From Trichobilharzia szidati (Eukaryota; Platyhelminthes; Trematoda; Strigeidida; Schistosomatidae), in contig OX235279.1 in assembly GCA_944472155.2 (NCBI GenBank), forward strand, positions 153,224,199 to 153,288,198: DNA of 64,000 nucleotides, read 5' to 3'. Positions 34,029 through 45,990 of the stretch are shown here, in pieces. The position numbers were made by a program, and so were the translations under genes. How positions within the stretch are numbered: the stretch's first letter is position 1; each line of letters begins with the position of its first letter. A model generated the notes under the pieces. The model saw nothing but the letters and a program-made list of their open reading frames with translations. It searched no databases and was not told where the DNA came from.

Positions 34029-35460
34029 TAATTCACAACAACTCTTATCCAAATGGGATTTTCTTATGTGTTATTTTGAAGGGAATGTTTTATTTTTGTA
34101 TCTAAGATTAATTAGCGTCATCTATCTTTGTTACAGTATAATTAATTTCTTTACTTTAAAATACAGTAAGAGTTTTGTATACAGAGGGAAGTCGAGTTTA
34201 CCTCATATTAACGCAAAGTCCGCTTTTGTGTGTTGAGAAAGTGTCTCCATATTTTATACTTTTTTAAACATTCATAATGTGCAGTTAGCAAGCTACACGA
34301 ATATTCCGATGTAAACAACTTTTGTTTGACATTATTATGAAACTGATTACACTTCTATAATTTATATTACAGCAGGTCTTTACATGATTGGTCATCTGTA
34401 CTTAGAAGTATTGATATTATTTGTTTGCTGTTATTTTTTTAAAGTGTATTTAGGAGATACAAAATAACACAAAATAAAGTGCCGTTTAAGATGTCCAGTA
34501 ACCAATGTTGACTAACTGCGTCAAATGTTTAGGTGAGTGCTGTTAAAGTTTAAAACAACATTTATCAGCATTTCTTCCTCCTATATGTACTACAAAAGTT
34601 GTACAACATTATTCATAAGTTATCCCTTAGAATACTATCAGTGGTATACAGTGTTGTTTAAATAACCATTTCGTTTAAGTTTTGCACTCTACTGCAGTGC
34701 ACACTCGAGGAAGAATCACTTTGACTTGAACAAACCATCAAACATTCAGTTTTCTAATTATTTACTTTTTATTATTGATAACAACTGTGATTTCGGCTAA
34801 TTTTGTTTCGTTAAACCCTGTCAAACTTTGAGTTGGTTAATGAAGGTAACTTCACTTTGGACGTGCTGTTCCACTGAAGTTGTATATGAGTCTGTTTTGG
34901 AGCACTTGATACTAACTGATATGATTTAAATGGCACCAGGATGGTTCAAGTAGTCTGAGCAGTTGACACACAAAAAGAATATTCATTGCCGACCCATATC
35001 TTTTTGATTTATTTCCAATAAAAATCACTTTTATTTAAGCCTTTTGCTTCGTACAAATTCGTGGGATCGTCGATATATATATATATATGTGGCAGGTGAC
35101 AGTGACAAGACTTTGGATAGTAAGTTGGATTATGCATTCTGCAAGAATACTGAATAGCGGAGGAATAGACTCAATAGCGAAGTGGAGAATTGAAAGATCT
35201 TTGTCAAGCAGCATAGAAAAATGAAAGGAGAACAAATGAAACACAATAAGGTAAACAGGTGCGAATGTTGATTTTAATTTAAGTTATACATATTTCACTA
35301 TATCTGCACATCCGCTTGCTGATAAAATATTCCGCTACCAAATAGTGACACATGTTGTTATTATATAAGTGTTACAGGACGTCACAGTGTTTGTATTTTT
35401 ATATGATTGCATGCATCACATTGCCCACCTAGTGTACATGAATGAAGTCAGTTGATCGAT
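34029..35460. other. AT-rich stretch without recognised features
   Basis: An AT run lies near 35073-35088. Nothing else is recognised. Confidence 0.45.
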
Positions 35461-35462
35461 GG

Positions 35463-35738
35463 CTAAACAATAGACTTCGACTGCCTCCAGCCATCTAACA
35501 AAAGCTTAGGAAGAAGTGTAGATGGAATGAACACTCTTTGAGGCGTCTGTTGGGTGATATCACGCAGTGGACCACCAAATGCAATCTGAATGCAAAAATA
35601 AACAACGGGTTTTTCATTCGGGGGTAACATGGAGGAAATCACATGAGAAGGAAACGACAGGTTAGAGAGAAAAGTGAACCCAACCTTAAAATACTTCAGA
35701 GAAGAGAGTGTAAGGCAGATGCGCCCTTGAAGCTCCAA
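35463..35738 (-). other. Unrecognised 91-codon open frame
   Basis: The minus-strand frame reads in part LSNLSFPSHVISSMLPPNEK and TQQTPQRVFIPSTLLPKLLL. Its C-terminal DNA shares the TTAGATGGCTGGAGGCA wording with the SINE-C tail (TTAGATGGTTGGAGGCA at 8.15 kb), so the end of the frame may be repeat-derived. No family is recognised. There is no splice or promoter evidence. Confidence 0.25.
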
Positions 35739-35934
35739 GTTCTACATAGAACCCAAGGTAGTAATAATAAATAATAATACAGACCAAAAACACAGGAACT
35801 GTTTTAACAGATTTTTCGCACTATGAAGTTTACAATAAATTAAGGCACATCCTTGCGGTTAACTAGAAAACTTGAAAAACTGAAGTTACACAAGTTATTC
35901 AAAGTACAATCACTTCAGTTGTATACATTAATAC

Positions 35935-36975
35935 TTTATTCCTTTGCGTTTCGAGTGGAACATAAGGTTCAAGCTTCAGTAGAGAGAGTGTTTGTTACCG
36001 GAGTTACTAACCCCATGTTTAACCTTCCATATTTGCGGGGCTTACAACCGGCCGATGATATATGTCTGATTTCCCACAAACTGGAAGATATGCAAGCGAA
36101 AAGCAACAAGTTGGAAGAAGAAGCATCAAAGATAAGACTTCAGGTGAACATAGATAAAACAGAGGTGATGAAGATTCCTGGCCAACACCACCAACAGCAA
36201 CAACAGCAGACAACAATCAGCATAAATGGGAGGAACCTGAAACAAACAACCTCTTTTACCTACCTGCGAAGCATCGTTTCAACTACAGGCAGACGGAACT
36301 GACGAGGATATCAAAGCAAGAATCGGGAAAGCAAGACAAGCTTTCACTACTCTCAAGTCTGTGTGGAGGTCAGCAACTCTCAGCATCAAAAATATGATCC
36401 GGGTTTTCAACTCCAATGTGAAGTCAGTGCTACTATACGGATCAGAGACTTGCACTGCGCGTCATGAAAAGCACCTCAAACAAACTACAGACCCTCATTA
36501 ACAGTTTTCTTCGCCCAATACTCAAGATCAGATGGCTAGCCAGAAAAGATCAGCAACAGGGATCTCTGACAACGAATAAACCAACCAGGAACCGATTGTG
36601 AAACAAATAGGAAGGTGGAAATGGAGATGGATCGCAGGCCATACTATGAGGAAACAAGCCATCAAGTGACATCACTAGACAAGCCATTGCTCAAGTGGAA
36701 CCCGAAAGGGAAGCGGCGAGTTGGTCGTCAGTGTGAGGGTGACTTGGAGGTCATGTGAAGAGGAGATGAAAACGTGTGGGCAGACTTGGAGCCAGGTGAA
36801 GACTCTAGCAGAGAACCGAACGCAGTAAAGACGCACGGCTGAAGCCCTATGTTCCTCTTGGAATTAAAGGATACAATAATAATAATAATGAGAGGCAAAG
36901 GTGTACGCCAGCTAAGAATCGAACCCCTGACCACGTGCATGGTTCGCGAGCATTCTACCGCTGAACTATGGACTC
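35935..36975 (-). mobile_element. SINE-A split by a nested RTE fragment
   Basis: The minus-oriented SINE-A tail half lies at 35935-36045 (ATTCCTTTGCGTTTCGAGTG ... CTAACCCCATGTTTAACC) and its tRNA-like head half at 36888-36975 (minus: GTTCAGCGGTAGAATGCTCG, CATGCACGTGGTCAGGGG, B-box). The two halves are what one SINE-A needs, in order, with a plus-strand RTE fragment between them. The head is more decayed than that of the 33.8 and 55.5 kb copies. Confidence 0.8.
36046..36887 (+). mobile_element. RTE 3' end fragment, 5' truncated
   Basis: It starts at the catalytic region (ADDICLISHKLEDMQAKSN), then VNIDKTEVMKIPGQHHQQQQ, ISINGRNLKQTTSFTYL, a frameshift, the thumb, the CCHC-poor C-terminal part (RRWKWRWIAGHT region near 36610-36640) and GACGCACGGCTGAAGCCCTA. 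The hairpin is TTCC-TCTT-GGAA at 36852-36863, and the tail ends ATACAATAATAATAATG. It is very close to the copy at 53.3-54.1 kb. A typical 5'-truncated insertion, here into a SINE-A. Confidence 0.9.
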
Positions 36976-37604
36976 AATAATTGTAAACAAGAAATCATTA
37001 AATCTAAAAACAGTATTTAAACAAGGTAAAAAGAACGAGACTTTCAGTGAAAAATGAGCGCATTTTGTTTCCAGGCGTTGCTTGGGTTGCATATAGACGT
37101 AATTATAAAAAAGACTAATAAAATATGAACATACATATATTTTATTCTACTAAGCGTGTTCAGATTTCATTATTCGTATGCATATGTTAAGCTTGAAATA
37201 AAATGCGCACTTTTTATCTTGCGAATCTCGCCTTTTTTGTTTTGATGGAGATAGTCCAGGAGACATAGCTTATGAATATCTGCCTCGTAAAAACTCCATA
37301 TTGCGTGTTTTTGCCAATACCGTTTTGAAAAAAACATTACTCTCATTAGCTTTCAAGTTGCACTGGTCATTAAAAAAGGCGGTTATCGAAAGCTTTAGTT
37401 CCAACAATGCATGCCAGGAGAAATAGGTTACTCAAAACAACACCCCCAGGATATTCTGGCTTTTTTGTCATTGATCATATTCTGGCTTTTCTAGATTTTT
37501 ACATAGGATGGATGCTAGATGAATTTAAAACTCATGTTTAATATCAGACTGTCAGCAGACAGAACCGGTGTTACAAAGCTTACTTCTTGCAGTTTCAAGT
37601 CACT

Positions 37605-37825
37605 GAACACTTTGCACTCTTTTGCATACCTTTGCATTCGTAGTGGAACTTAGGGTTTCAAGCTTTAGGCTTTGACTTTATAGTGGCTTGCATTTTCTAC
37701 GGGGAAGCGTTACCGGCTTCACGCGCAACCTCCCTCCTCTCCAGGATTTAATTCCGGGAATGGATCCTGGACAAAATGAGTAGCCCTCAAGCATTCTGCC
37801 CATGAACAACTGACGCATAGCAATA
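37605..37825 (-). mobile_element. SINE-A relic
   Basis: A strongly mutated minus copy: TTGCATTCGTAGTGGAACTT, AGGCTTTGACTTTATAGTGG, GTTACCGGCTTCACGCGCAA and GAATGGATCCTGGAC in place of the B-box. The orientation and order of blocks match the family. Confidence 0.6.
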
Positions 37826-38261
37826 TATCCTAAGACTACATCCAGTGTTACCTGGGTCCTAAGAAATTAGATGTGAATAAATGCAGAAAATCATTACATT
37901 ACTAATGAAACTAATACGGCTGAAAGGCATCTTTATGAAGAAATTTTGGTTGCAGTAGGCGTTAGGTTGCAGCAAATATGATTATAAAGATTTTAAATTG
38001 CGCGTGGAATTACTATTAAATACATTGTTCACACGGTATAACTTAGAGATCACCTATCTAAAGAGAATCGACAACAGACTATCAGAAAGTGACTGTGCGT
38101 TGAAAAACATAAGTTGCATGAGGTCACTTAGTAGCCAAGTAACAGTCATATACTTAACAAGTCTAAGTGAATACCAGTGGTTTTGAACCTCAATTATGTA
38201 TTACAGTAAGCTTAGTGAAGTGTTTGTTTTGTATTAAAGTTTCTGTCTATCCCTAGGATGT

Positions 38262-38345
38262 GGATTATTGTTATTAACCCCTTTGGGTTCCGAGTGGAAC
38301 ATAGAGCTTCAGAAACACATCTCCACTTTGTTCTATATTGTTTGG
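38262..38345 (-). repeat. RTE 3' terminus, short solo piece
   Basis: On the minus strand it reads AAGCTCTATGTTCCACTCGG with hairpin GTTCC-ACTC-GGAAC and then AATAACAATAAT. Only about 80 bp of the element are present. It is the shortest 5'-truncated RTE copy in the window. Confidence 0.7.
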
Positions 38346-38775
38346 GAATTTCATAGGAAGTTTATGAGTAATTTTTTTAAATGATGCAGGACGAATGAAT
38401 CCTATGAAAGTGCACAATGTCGGTGGTTGTTAGCTTTCAGTCACCAGGCTTTTTTTACGGTAACGTAAGGAATTATGTCGTTTAAAATTTCGTAGTGTAA
38501 ACACTAAACATTTTAAAGATGAAAATGTTTATATAAATGTGATATCGAGGAAATTATGAATTTCAGTAAGTGTTAGTTTTACAAATTTATTACTTAAAAT
38601 TATAAGCTGTTTTAAGTACAAATGAAAGTGCATGATAATTTTCTTTTGGCGCATAGTAGATAAATTGGTGTGTGCAATTTTCGATAAAATGGAGGATGAA
38701 CTTGTCAACCTTAGACTGTTTAAGCAAGCATATTTTTGTGCAGATAAACATCATTTGTTCAATAATTTATACATT
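38346..38775. other. AT-rich stretch without recognised features
   Basis: No coding frame or repeat is supported. Confidence 0.4.
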
Positions 38776-40080
38776 TAAGTAAGTGTTCCGTAAAAGCTGA
38801 TGATTCCATTTTGATTGATCGCGATAGCCTCTGCTGTTTGGAGTTTTCGGTACCTGGATGCTTTTGATGATCTATTCGGTACCCGATAGATGATGTAGAA
38901 GGATTCCTCAATGCTAGCTTTGTGGCTGGTCACATCGGACCAGGTGGTCTAATATCAAGCTATTGATGTTTTTCACTACACCTTTATTTAGCCACACCGG
39001 TAGATGTTCCCGAGCTCCAAAACTCAAGTTCCTAGAGCAAGCGCTGTTGAATTGGTAGATACAATCGGAGGTGGTTGGTCCATGTACTTCATCTTTCAAC
39101 TGAGGAATCGCTGGAAAATATGACTTGTAATTTACCAGCACTAAAAGTGTTTTGAATAGATTTTCTAAACCTTTCAGCGGTTACTTCACTCGGTACGTCA
39201 CCCTTGGACTGCTTTTTGATTGGACACTAGTAACTAGTGTAATATGTCTATTCCTTTCTTTGGTGCAGACTTAACGTGCACCATGATGGCGAGCTACCTA
39301 GAATGGTGACCACATTGCAAAACCGACTGATAGAACTCAGTTTACACCAAAGAAAGGACTAGACACATCACACTAGTTGTCAGTGTCCAATCAAAATATC
39401 CAATATAGTCCTACAGGAGATCAATCGCGAGCCCGAATAGCGCACTGCACTGGGTGACGCAGGTTTGAATCTCAGAAGGGACATGAGTTCCTTCAAGGTT
39501 ACAGATACGCCTTGCTGACTGGTGAGTGCCAACTAGCACAAAACCTAGATGCAAGGCGTCCTGCCGATTGCCTTCAACCATCTAATATGACAAAGGCTTC
39601 TTACTTATAAATAGAAGATAGTCCTTCTCTGAATTCTTGGTCACGTATTTCCTGATGAACGTTTCTGGATAGCCATTTTCAATTAAGGTGTCATATACAA
39701 TGCTAAGTTCATCTTCAGTTACATCTTCTGAGCATATATCTGTGACCCTGTAGCTGAATATCCTAATTAAATTCCTTTTGTACTGAAGGGGAACAAAGTT
39801 ATGAAAGTGTGTGTATTGTCCTGTCTATGTGCTTTTCCTATGCAAATTTCTCTTTATACTACCGCCTGGTTTTCTTGTAAGAAGTACGTCTATAAAGGCA
39901 ATTCTCTCTAGGGATTTGTCTTCCCTCGTGAAATAGATAGCGGAGTGTACTTCATTGAATTTAGTTATTGTTGAGTTCTTGTCCGAAGAAGTAGTTATCG
40001 AAAAGAATATTCTTTGTTCTGTAATCAGTCTTTTGAGATTCCATTTTGGATTTTTCATTATTTCAAGTTTAAATAGGTAA
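38776..40080 (-). mobile_element. PLE (group gamma), split by a foldback/tRNA-like unit
   Basis: Minus strand from 40080: LITEQRIFFSITTSSDKN, AIYFTREDKSLERIAFIDVL and LTRKPGGSIKRNLHRKST (RT thumb). A 400-bp unrelated insert follows at 39205-39615. After that come SDCIYQFNSACSRNLSFGAR and EHLPVWLNKGVVKN (GIY-YIG helices) with SSITDH-like HLVRCDQP, then KLQTAEAIAI near 38840. The GIY-YIG first strand is changed and the catalytic core is not convincing. It groups with 12.7 kb and 45.2 kb by the AEA(V/I/C)AI block. Confidence 0.78.
39205..39615 (+). mobile_element. Foldback block plus SINE-C tRNA-like unit
   Basis: 39212-39398 has 50-bp imperfect inverted ends (TTGATTGGACACTAGTAACT ... with complement AGTTGTCAGTGTCCAATCAA; about 42 of 50 positions agree). 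It is followed without a gap by AATATCCAATATAGTCCTAC, a tRNA-like block (AATAGCGCACTGCACTGGGT, B-box GGTTTGAATCTC) and the tail to CCTTCAACCATCTAATATG. The same order in the 8.14-8.40 kb copy shows it is one unit. No transposase or RT is encoded. It landed in a PLE. Confidence 0.75.
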
Positions 40081-40890
40081 TTTGTTGTCTTATAGCCGTA
40101 TCATATCTCCTTTTCAGTTGAATTTGATATGATCTGTTTACAGTTTATATACTAAGCAGTTATTTTGACATAAATATATGAACATTACTTCATATCGTTA
40201 GCTGGATTAATACTGTTATGGCTTTCCAAATATCTAAAGAATTCAAATAGCCTTCACCTACATATGATCCAGAAGGTAGAGAAATAATAGTAGTAATAAT
40301 GTCCTATTCATGAACTGCTAGAAAACCATTTGCTAAGGCATTGCTTAACAGCAAATTATTACTGTATGTTTTTCGGAATTAAGGTATTCACTGTATATAT
40401 TCACAAGCAATGAAAACGTAAATTACGCTCTTTAGTGAAGAAACACTAATCTTAAATGATTAAAGGCAATCCCCAGCACGTCTTAGACATAGATATCGTG
40501 CTAACTGGTGCATCCGCTTATCTACAGGAACTTATATCTCCACTGAGACAAGAACCTAAATCATATACTGCTGAAGTCAGACAGGGCCATAATGGCAAGT
40601 CTGTTAGACTGGTATCCACACTGTAAACTCGAATGATAAAATTTAGTCATTGCTAAGGTGACTAGTCACTTAGTACTACCAATATCATTAGCATGGCTTT
40701 TCGTCATTTATTCACTTCAGAATAAATGTACACAAAAGTGTTTTTGGTCTTCATCGAACTACTGGTAATGTGACTGCCACTGACCCATCCTAATGACTTG
40801 TTAGATGTGTTTTTTTCTATTGGAGGTCATCAAAATGACATAAAATTCTGGCTGTTTGTAACGTGGATATGTCTTTATTCTTATCACATC
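40081..40890. other. AT-rich stretch without recognised features
   Basis: No coding frame or repeat is supported. Confidence 0.4.
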
Positions 40891-40894
40891 TCAG

Positions 40895-40985
40895 CTTAGT
40901 TTTTCCATATTAGTTTGTTTATTAGATGTATCAATCAAACTAATATGGAATTACTTACTACCACAGTGCCCAAGTTTTACACATA
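40895..40985 (+). repeat. PLE group alpha terminal palindrome
   Basis: CCATATTAGTTTGTTTATTAG followed by its near complement AATCAAACTAATATGG, then the usual end GGAATTACTTACTACCACAG and TGCCCAAGTTTTACAC. Two termini meet head to head with only a few bases between. Confidence 0.65.
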
Positions 40986-41091
40986 TATTAATCGGCTTAG
41001 TTTTGCATTTAAAAATGTACGGATATTTGAAGTTCATAAGTGTCAGGAAAATGCAGTGTATGTTTCAAATTATAATTATATTATATTGTAA

Positions 41092-42480
41092 TTTTCCCTT
41101 GAGCTCCTGGTGGAATATAAGGATTCAACAACAGATATCAACTCTGCTTTATTTTCTGCTCTCCTCTTCAGCTGCGTCCACGATGTTCCACAATTTCTCA
41201 TTTTCTCCTCACACTTGCCTCTTCTTATTCGAGTTCCAACCAAGCGATGGCCTGCATTGCGCTCGATGTCATTCGACAGCCTCCTCAATGTATGCCCGAT
41301 CCATCTTCATTTTCTCCTACATATTTGTTGAGCGATCGGCTCTTGGCTGTTTTGTTCGCAGCTAGAGTTTCTTGTTGCTAATTATTTCCGACCGGCAATT
41401 TGATCTTCGGTTCGGAGTCAGCAAAGGCAGCTGTTTTTAAAAATTCCGCAGCTGGCTTTTGGAAATCCTTTTCGTGACTCGCTGGCCAAGTTTCTGACAC
41501 CAATAAAAGAACAGATTAACTGGCTTCACATTTGTGTTGAAAATCCGAATGCCGCTCTTTATGCTGGCTGAGTGAGTGCAGAAGGTTTCCAAACTGGTTT
41601 CAGGTTGATGAAGGCGTATCTTGCCATTGGCTTTGAAATCTTCATCTGTTCCGCAAGCTGTTGCTGAAACTCCGCTTCCTAGCCCGATAATTAAAGGAAG
41701 TAACCTCTTTCAAATTTCTACCGTTCATAAAGATTGGTGGTGGTTTTTGCTGTTCCCTGGTCATCTTCATCACCTCCATCTTCTCTATGTTCACCTGGAG
41801 TCCTGTCTTTGCTGCCGGCCTCTTCAGCCAGTTTGTTGGTTTTCTCCTGTAAGTCTTCGAGTTTGTGTGACATTAGACATATATCATCCGTAAAATCCAG
41901 ATCTTCTAGAGTTTTCTTATCGATGGTCCAACGTACTCATGTCTTCTCGTTACCCACGGTCCTCCACATAATCCGGTCCACCACAATTAAGAATATCATC
42001 GGTGATAAAAACAGCTTTTTCTTACCCCTATATTCACTGCGAACTCCTCTCTGAGTTTTCCATTGTGGATAACCTGGCACGTGGCATTGTTTTCAAATTA
42101 CTTCTCTTTGAACGCTGTCAAAATCCTGTTCGAAGTCAATGAAACTGAGGAAGAGAGAGGTTTGACTGCCATTCTATGCTTTTTTCTGTGATGATGACGC
42201 GTAGAGATGAGGTTTGATTAGCACATGATTTGCCTTTCGTGAATCCAGCTTGTTCTGGTAGGTGGGGTGGAATTCTGTATCCAGCGCATCCTTTATTCTC
42301 TCAAGGATGATGCGACTAAGTATTTTACTTGGCGTAAACAAGAGCATTATTCCGCGCCAGTTCTTGCAGACTGAGGTGTAATTCTTCCTTTTTTGGTAGT
42401 TTGACAAAATGATGGCATGATCATATCTGGCGCAGTCTCTGTGTCCGTTTTCAGTACTTTGGGAGGAATTCTGTCTGATG
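41092..42480 (-). mobile_element. RTE-clade LINE (second subfamily), RT and 3' end
   Basis: Minus strand: PPKVLKTDTETAPDMIMPSF at the 5' side, KNWRGIMLLFTPSKILSRII near 42300-42370, the KGKSCANQTSS region near 42200-42240, FIDF region near 42130, the antisense equivalent of the RQG block near 42000, then IYAEDL-type remnants of the catalytic region near 41880, the thumb, and a decayed 3' end with hairpin TTCC-ACCA-GGAG near 41104-41116. It is damaged throughout. A separate piece of the 5' end lies at 43.2-43.5 kb. Confidence 0.8.
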
Positions 42481-43180
42481 TTTCAAATTATTGTGCAGGT
42501 TTAATTGAGATCTAAATATTCCATAGAGGAGAATTTCATCATTTCTTTAATCAGAAGTTCCCGTTTTTAAAAGATGCTCAAAATTAAGGTCAGTAGATGA
42601 AATTTTCAGATGAATAGTAGTTAATGAAATCTATTTTGCAGAAAAAGTATTATGCTAATTAGATGGAAAATTCTCCTGTCTTTACATGTGTTGACAATTG
42701 AATTAGCCTATTATTCAATTAAAATAATGAAATTTCTTCTTTTTCCACTGACTATTTAATAAGTAAGTAATTGAGTTGTTTTGTTTATCGTGTTTAATAG
42801 ACTGATGATAATTACATTTATTTAGAAGAACTATTTTCGATTATTTGTCCCATTGTTTTTCACATTTGGCAAACCTACAATTTCTTATTCAGTATACAGT
42901 TCTATGCAATTTTCAATGATCCAGGGTTACTGGGTTATTATACATGGATTAAATAGCAGAAAAATCCTGAAATTAACTGATGCAATGAAATTTATATCCT
43001 TCTTACAATGTATGTCATTCTGACAACTTAAATTCTCGTTATGAATTATCGGTCACTCCTCATTCGACTAGTCTGTTAGTTCGAATGCAGCTTTGTAGAT
43101 TTCAACTTTTGGTACACACAGCATAACAGTAGTAGCCTACACTTGAATAAAACTGAAGGTATTCAACCAGTAAACGTCCA
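42481..43180. other. AT-rich stretch between two RTE parts
   Basis: No similarity to RTE sequence is recognised. If both RTE parts came from one element, this is an insertion or a very decayed section. Confidence 0.4.
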
Positions 43181-43470
43181 TCGCGTTTCTTGAACTTTAT
43201 CTCATTTAAGAAACACTTTATGTCTTTTGCAGTCTGACCAGTTTTTTCAGCTTCATACATGCCTTAGACATTCCATGTCCTCATGGTTACTTTGCTTTCA
43301 TCGAAAGAGGGTAATTTAACTAACTGGCTTCCCGAAGGCTATTTCCCACATTCGTCGTTCCTTCTCAAACTAAAAAACCTTTTTGATTCTGGCGGTGAAT
43401 CACTTCATTTTTTCTGTTCTATGAAGTTTCAGTAGCTCTGGTGTTGCTAAGCGTTTTATACAGTTGTAGG
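43181..43470 (-). mobile_element. RTE 5' part (endonuclease start)
   Basis: The minus strand matches the leader and first codons of the 0.2-2 kb RTE: ATGAGGACATGGAATGTCTA (the TWNV region), AAAGCAAAGTAACC, GAAGCCAGTTAGTTAAATTA and ACTTCATAGAACAG. It could belong with the 41.1-42.5 kb part. Confidence 0.65.
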
Positions 43471-44082
43471 CTTCACAGTCGCCATTTCTTTGTTTGACAG
43501 TTTTGGATACTTCTAATTTAACGTTCATCCCATGCATCTGATGGTTATGAACTTATGAATTTTTTATGAAATGATTAGTGAAATAAGAATCTCTTTGAGT
43601 TCAATAGTTGTTTTCCATATATCTAATTCTATGAATAAGCTCTGAATTGACGAGAAGGTAACACGTCCTTCGAAGGTATTCAGAAATGTTATTTTAACGA
43701 TCACCTCAAAATCTACAGATTATCATAATTTGGTAATTATTATGAATATGCTTGAATTGAATTACTATTAATTGCTTCCAGTGAATGGTATCCTACTGAC
43801 GTGAGTTCATGGATATCATTACGTTGAGTTTAAATCAGTTTGATGTAAATTTTTAATGTTTATTTCCATTCTGTGTGAATATTTGCTGATAATGCCAACT
43901 GGTAAATCAAACTTTTGCTGGAATGTAAAGAGAATTATTTGGTTGATTTTGTAAATGTATATACGAAGAATGTCACAGATGCTTGTTCTTTTGTTAACAT
44001 TATTGATGATAAAAGTTTGCGTTAATTTTACGAATGGTATTATTGAAATTTAACAGTTGTAGTATTCTGATATTCTTGTTTT
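43471..44082. other. AT-rich stretch without recognised features
   Basis: No coding frame or repeat is supported. Confidence 0.4.
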
Positions 44083-44581
44083 ATATTCTAGAACTCCAAT
44101 GTGAAGTCAGTGCCACTCACTATACGGATCAGAGACTTGCACTGTGCGCCATAAAGAGCATCTCATACAAACTACAGGCCATCATTAACAGTTGTCTTCG
44201 CTCAATACTCAAGATCAGATGACCAGAAAAGATCAGTGACAGGAATCTCTGGGAGCGAACCAACACACCAGGAACCGATTGTGAAACAAATAGGCAGGTG
44301 AAAATGGAGATGGATCGCTGGCCATACTCTCAGGAAACCAACCATCAAGTGACATCACTAGACAAGCCATTGCTCTAGTTGAACCCGGAAGGGAATCGGC
44401 GAGTTGGTCGTCAGTGCAAGGGTGACTTGGAGGAGGTCATGTAAACAGGAGATGAAAGCCTGTGGACAGACATGGAGCCAGGTGAAGACTCTAGCAGAGA
44501 AGCGAACGCAATGGAGACGCACGGCTGAAGCCCTATGTTCCTCTAGGAATTAAAGGAAACAATAATAATAATATTCTAGAA
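44083..44581 (+). mobile_element. RTE 3' end insertion with 11-bp target duplication
   Basis: 44094-44570 is a 5'-truncated RTE end (CTCCAATGTGAAGTCAGTGC ... GAAGCCCTATGTTCCTCTAG) with hairpin TTCC-TCTA-GGAA and tail AAACAATAATAATA. The flanks ATATTCTAGAA at 44083-44093 and 44571-44581 are identical. It is about 477 bp long and nearly identical to the ends at 36.4-36.9 and 53.6-54.1 kb, so relatively recent. Confidence 0.93.
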
Positions 44582-45236
44582 TTGGTCTGATTAGTTTCAA
44601 AGCTCATAAACTTTATTATTTTTAATTATTTGTTCACCCGTCTTTCATAAAAGTCTATTCCAAATGTATTTCTAAAATCACAATGATTTAACTTGTGCAG
44701 AATACCATGATTTTTGCATCACTTTTTCCAATTTCTTTCTTTTGAAACAAGCGACCAAGGTTGATAAAGCAGGATTTAATGAATTCATCAAATTTCGGTA
44801 GACCTCTTCAGCTGAATACTCTACATTCAGGGATATATATATACTATTAGAAATACATTGGGAGGTATAAGACTGATAAGTAAATAAACTACATTGAATT
44901 AATCATGCAAAACGACACGTGTGAAAGTTTTTCAGGTCATGTTCAAATAGATAAGGAGAAGGGAATATGAGAGATTAAAATTAAGATAAAATGCATTACG
45001 GTTCAATTACTTCACTTAAATAAACAATTAGTTATCAGAGAAAGAACTTGAATGTGTCAAGAATTGCGAACTGAGTAATATTAATCATAGTAGAAATATT
45101 AATAATGTTGAAACGAGTTAAGATAATGATACTGATAAAAGGTGGTTTTAAATGAATCAGGTATGACAATAATAATAAGAGGTAGAATAAAGTGCTAATA
45201 CTTTTAATAATAATAACATTTAATAAGTAAAACATA
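44582..45236. other. AT-rich stretch without recognised features
   Basis: No coding frame or repeat is supported. Confidence 0.4.
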
Positions 45237-45990
45237 TTAACACGGAAGATTCAGAGTGAAGACCATTTCCTTTTGTACACAGACACCCGGTTTATAAACT
45301 CTGATTGCACAAGCCTCTACAATTGCAAGCATCTTCCTGCTTCTTTGTGTGCTGATAACCGTGAGTGACCTGACAGCGTCGATATCATGACCGTCGTCCA
45401 CAAGGTGCTTTGTTATTGAACTTTTTGGCACTTTTACTTCAGCTGTTTCCAACCATTTTGGCAGATGCACCATCATGAGAGTGGTCAATCGCTTTTCTGT
45501 ACGACCTATATATTTGCTTCCACAAACACACTCATTACATTGATATACGCAGTTTGAAGTGTCCAGGATTGGCGATTGGTCTTTCCCAGATTTTTGAAGC
45601 ACTCGCTTAATGGTGTTAAGGGAGACGATTTTTTGCAGTATAATAAGTTCTTTTGATAGCTTTGTCGAATCTTTGTTTGACCACCTTTTTGTACATCATA
45701 TCTTTTGAATGGAAAATTGATATAGACAGATTTCTTCAGAACTGTTTGGATAGTTTTGCAGGGGCTCAATTCTTTAGAGTAGTTCCTGATGAACTTCTCA
45801 GGATATCCATTCTAAGATGAAATATCCTTCAGAGACTTTATTTCACATTCAGTTATACTGTCAGGACAAATTTTGACGTGCTCTACTGAAAAGTGTTCTA
45901 ACTAATTTCTTTTTATACTGGATTGGAGCAAAACTTCCTAGATGAATGTACTGTCTTGTCGTCTCTTTTGAGTGTAGGGAGATGCCAAAT
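45237..45990 (-). mobile_element. PLE (group gamma): thumb and GIY-YIG endonuclease
   Basis: The 121-codon open frame (45237-45602) reads CVYQCNECVCGSKYIGRTEK, HLPKWLETAEVKVPKSSITK, HLVDDGHDID and IVEACAIRVYKPGVCVQKEM. It has the C-x-x-C-x-C set before the YIGRT core, the R of the first helix and the long C-terminal helices. An overlapping frame (45506-45769) adds ILKKSVYINFPFKRYDVQ of the linker, and 45861-45990 adds SKETTRQYIHLGSFAPIQYK of the thumb. In live PLEs this domain nicks the target. Best-kept GIY-YIG module in the window; the RT palm is missing. Confidence 0.87.

Noticed and set aside
41003..42054. Plus-strand frames up to 120 codons with Ser/Leu-rich, secretory-looking peptides
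   Set aside because: They are antisense to a minus-strand RTE; the same antisense peptides occur at 15.7 kb and 59.1 kb.
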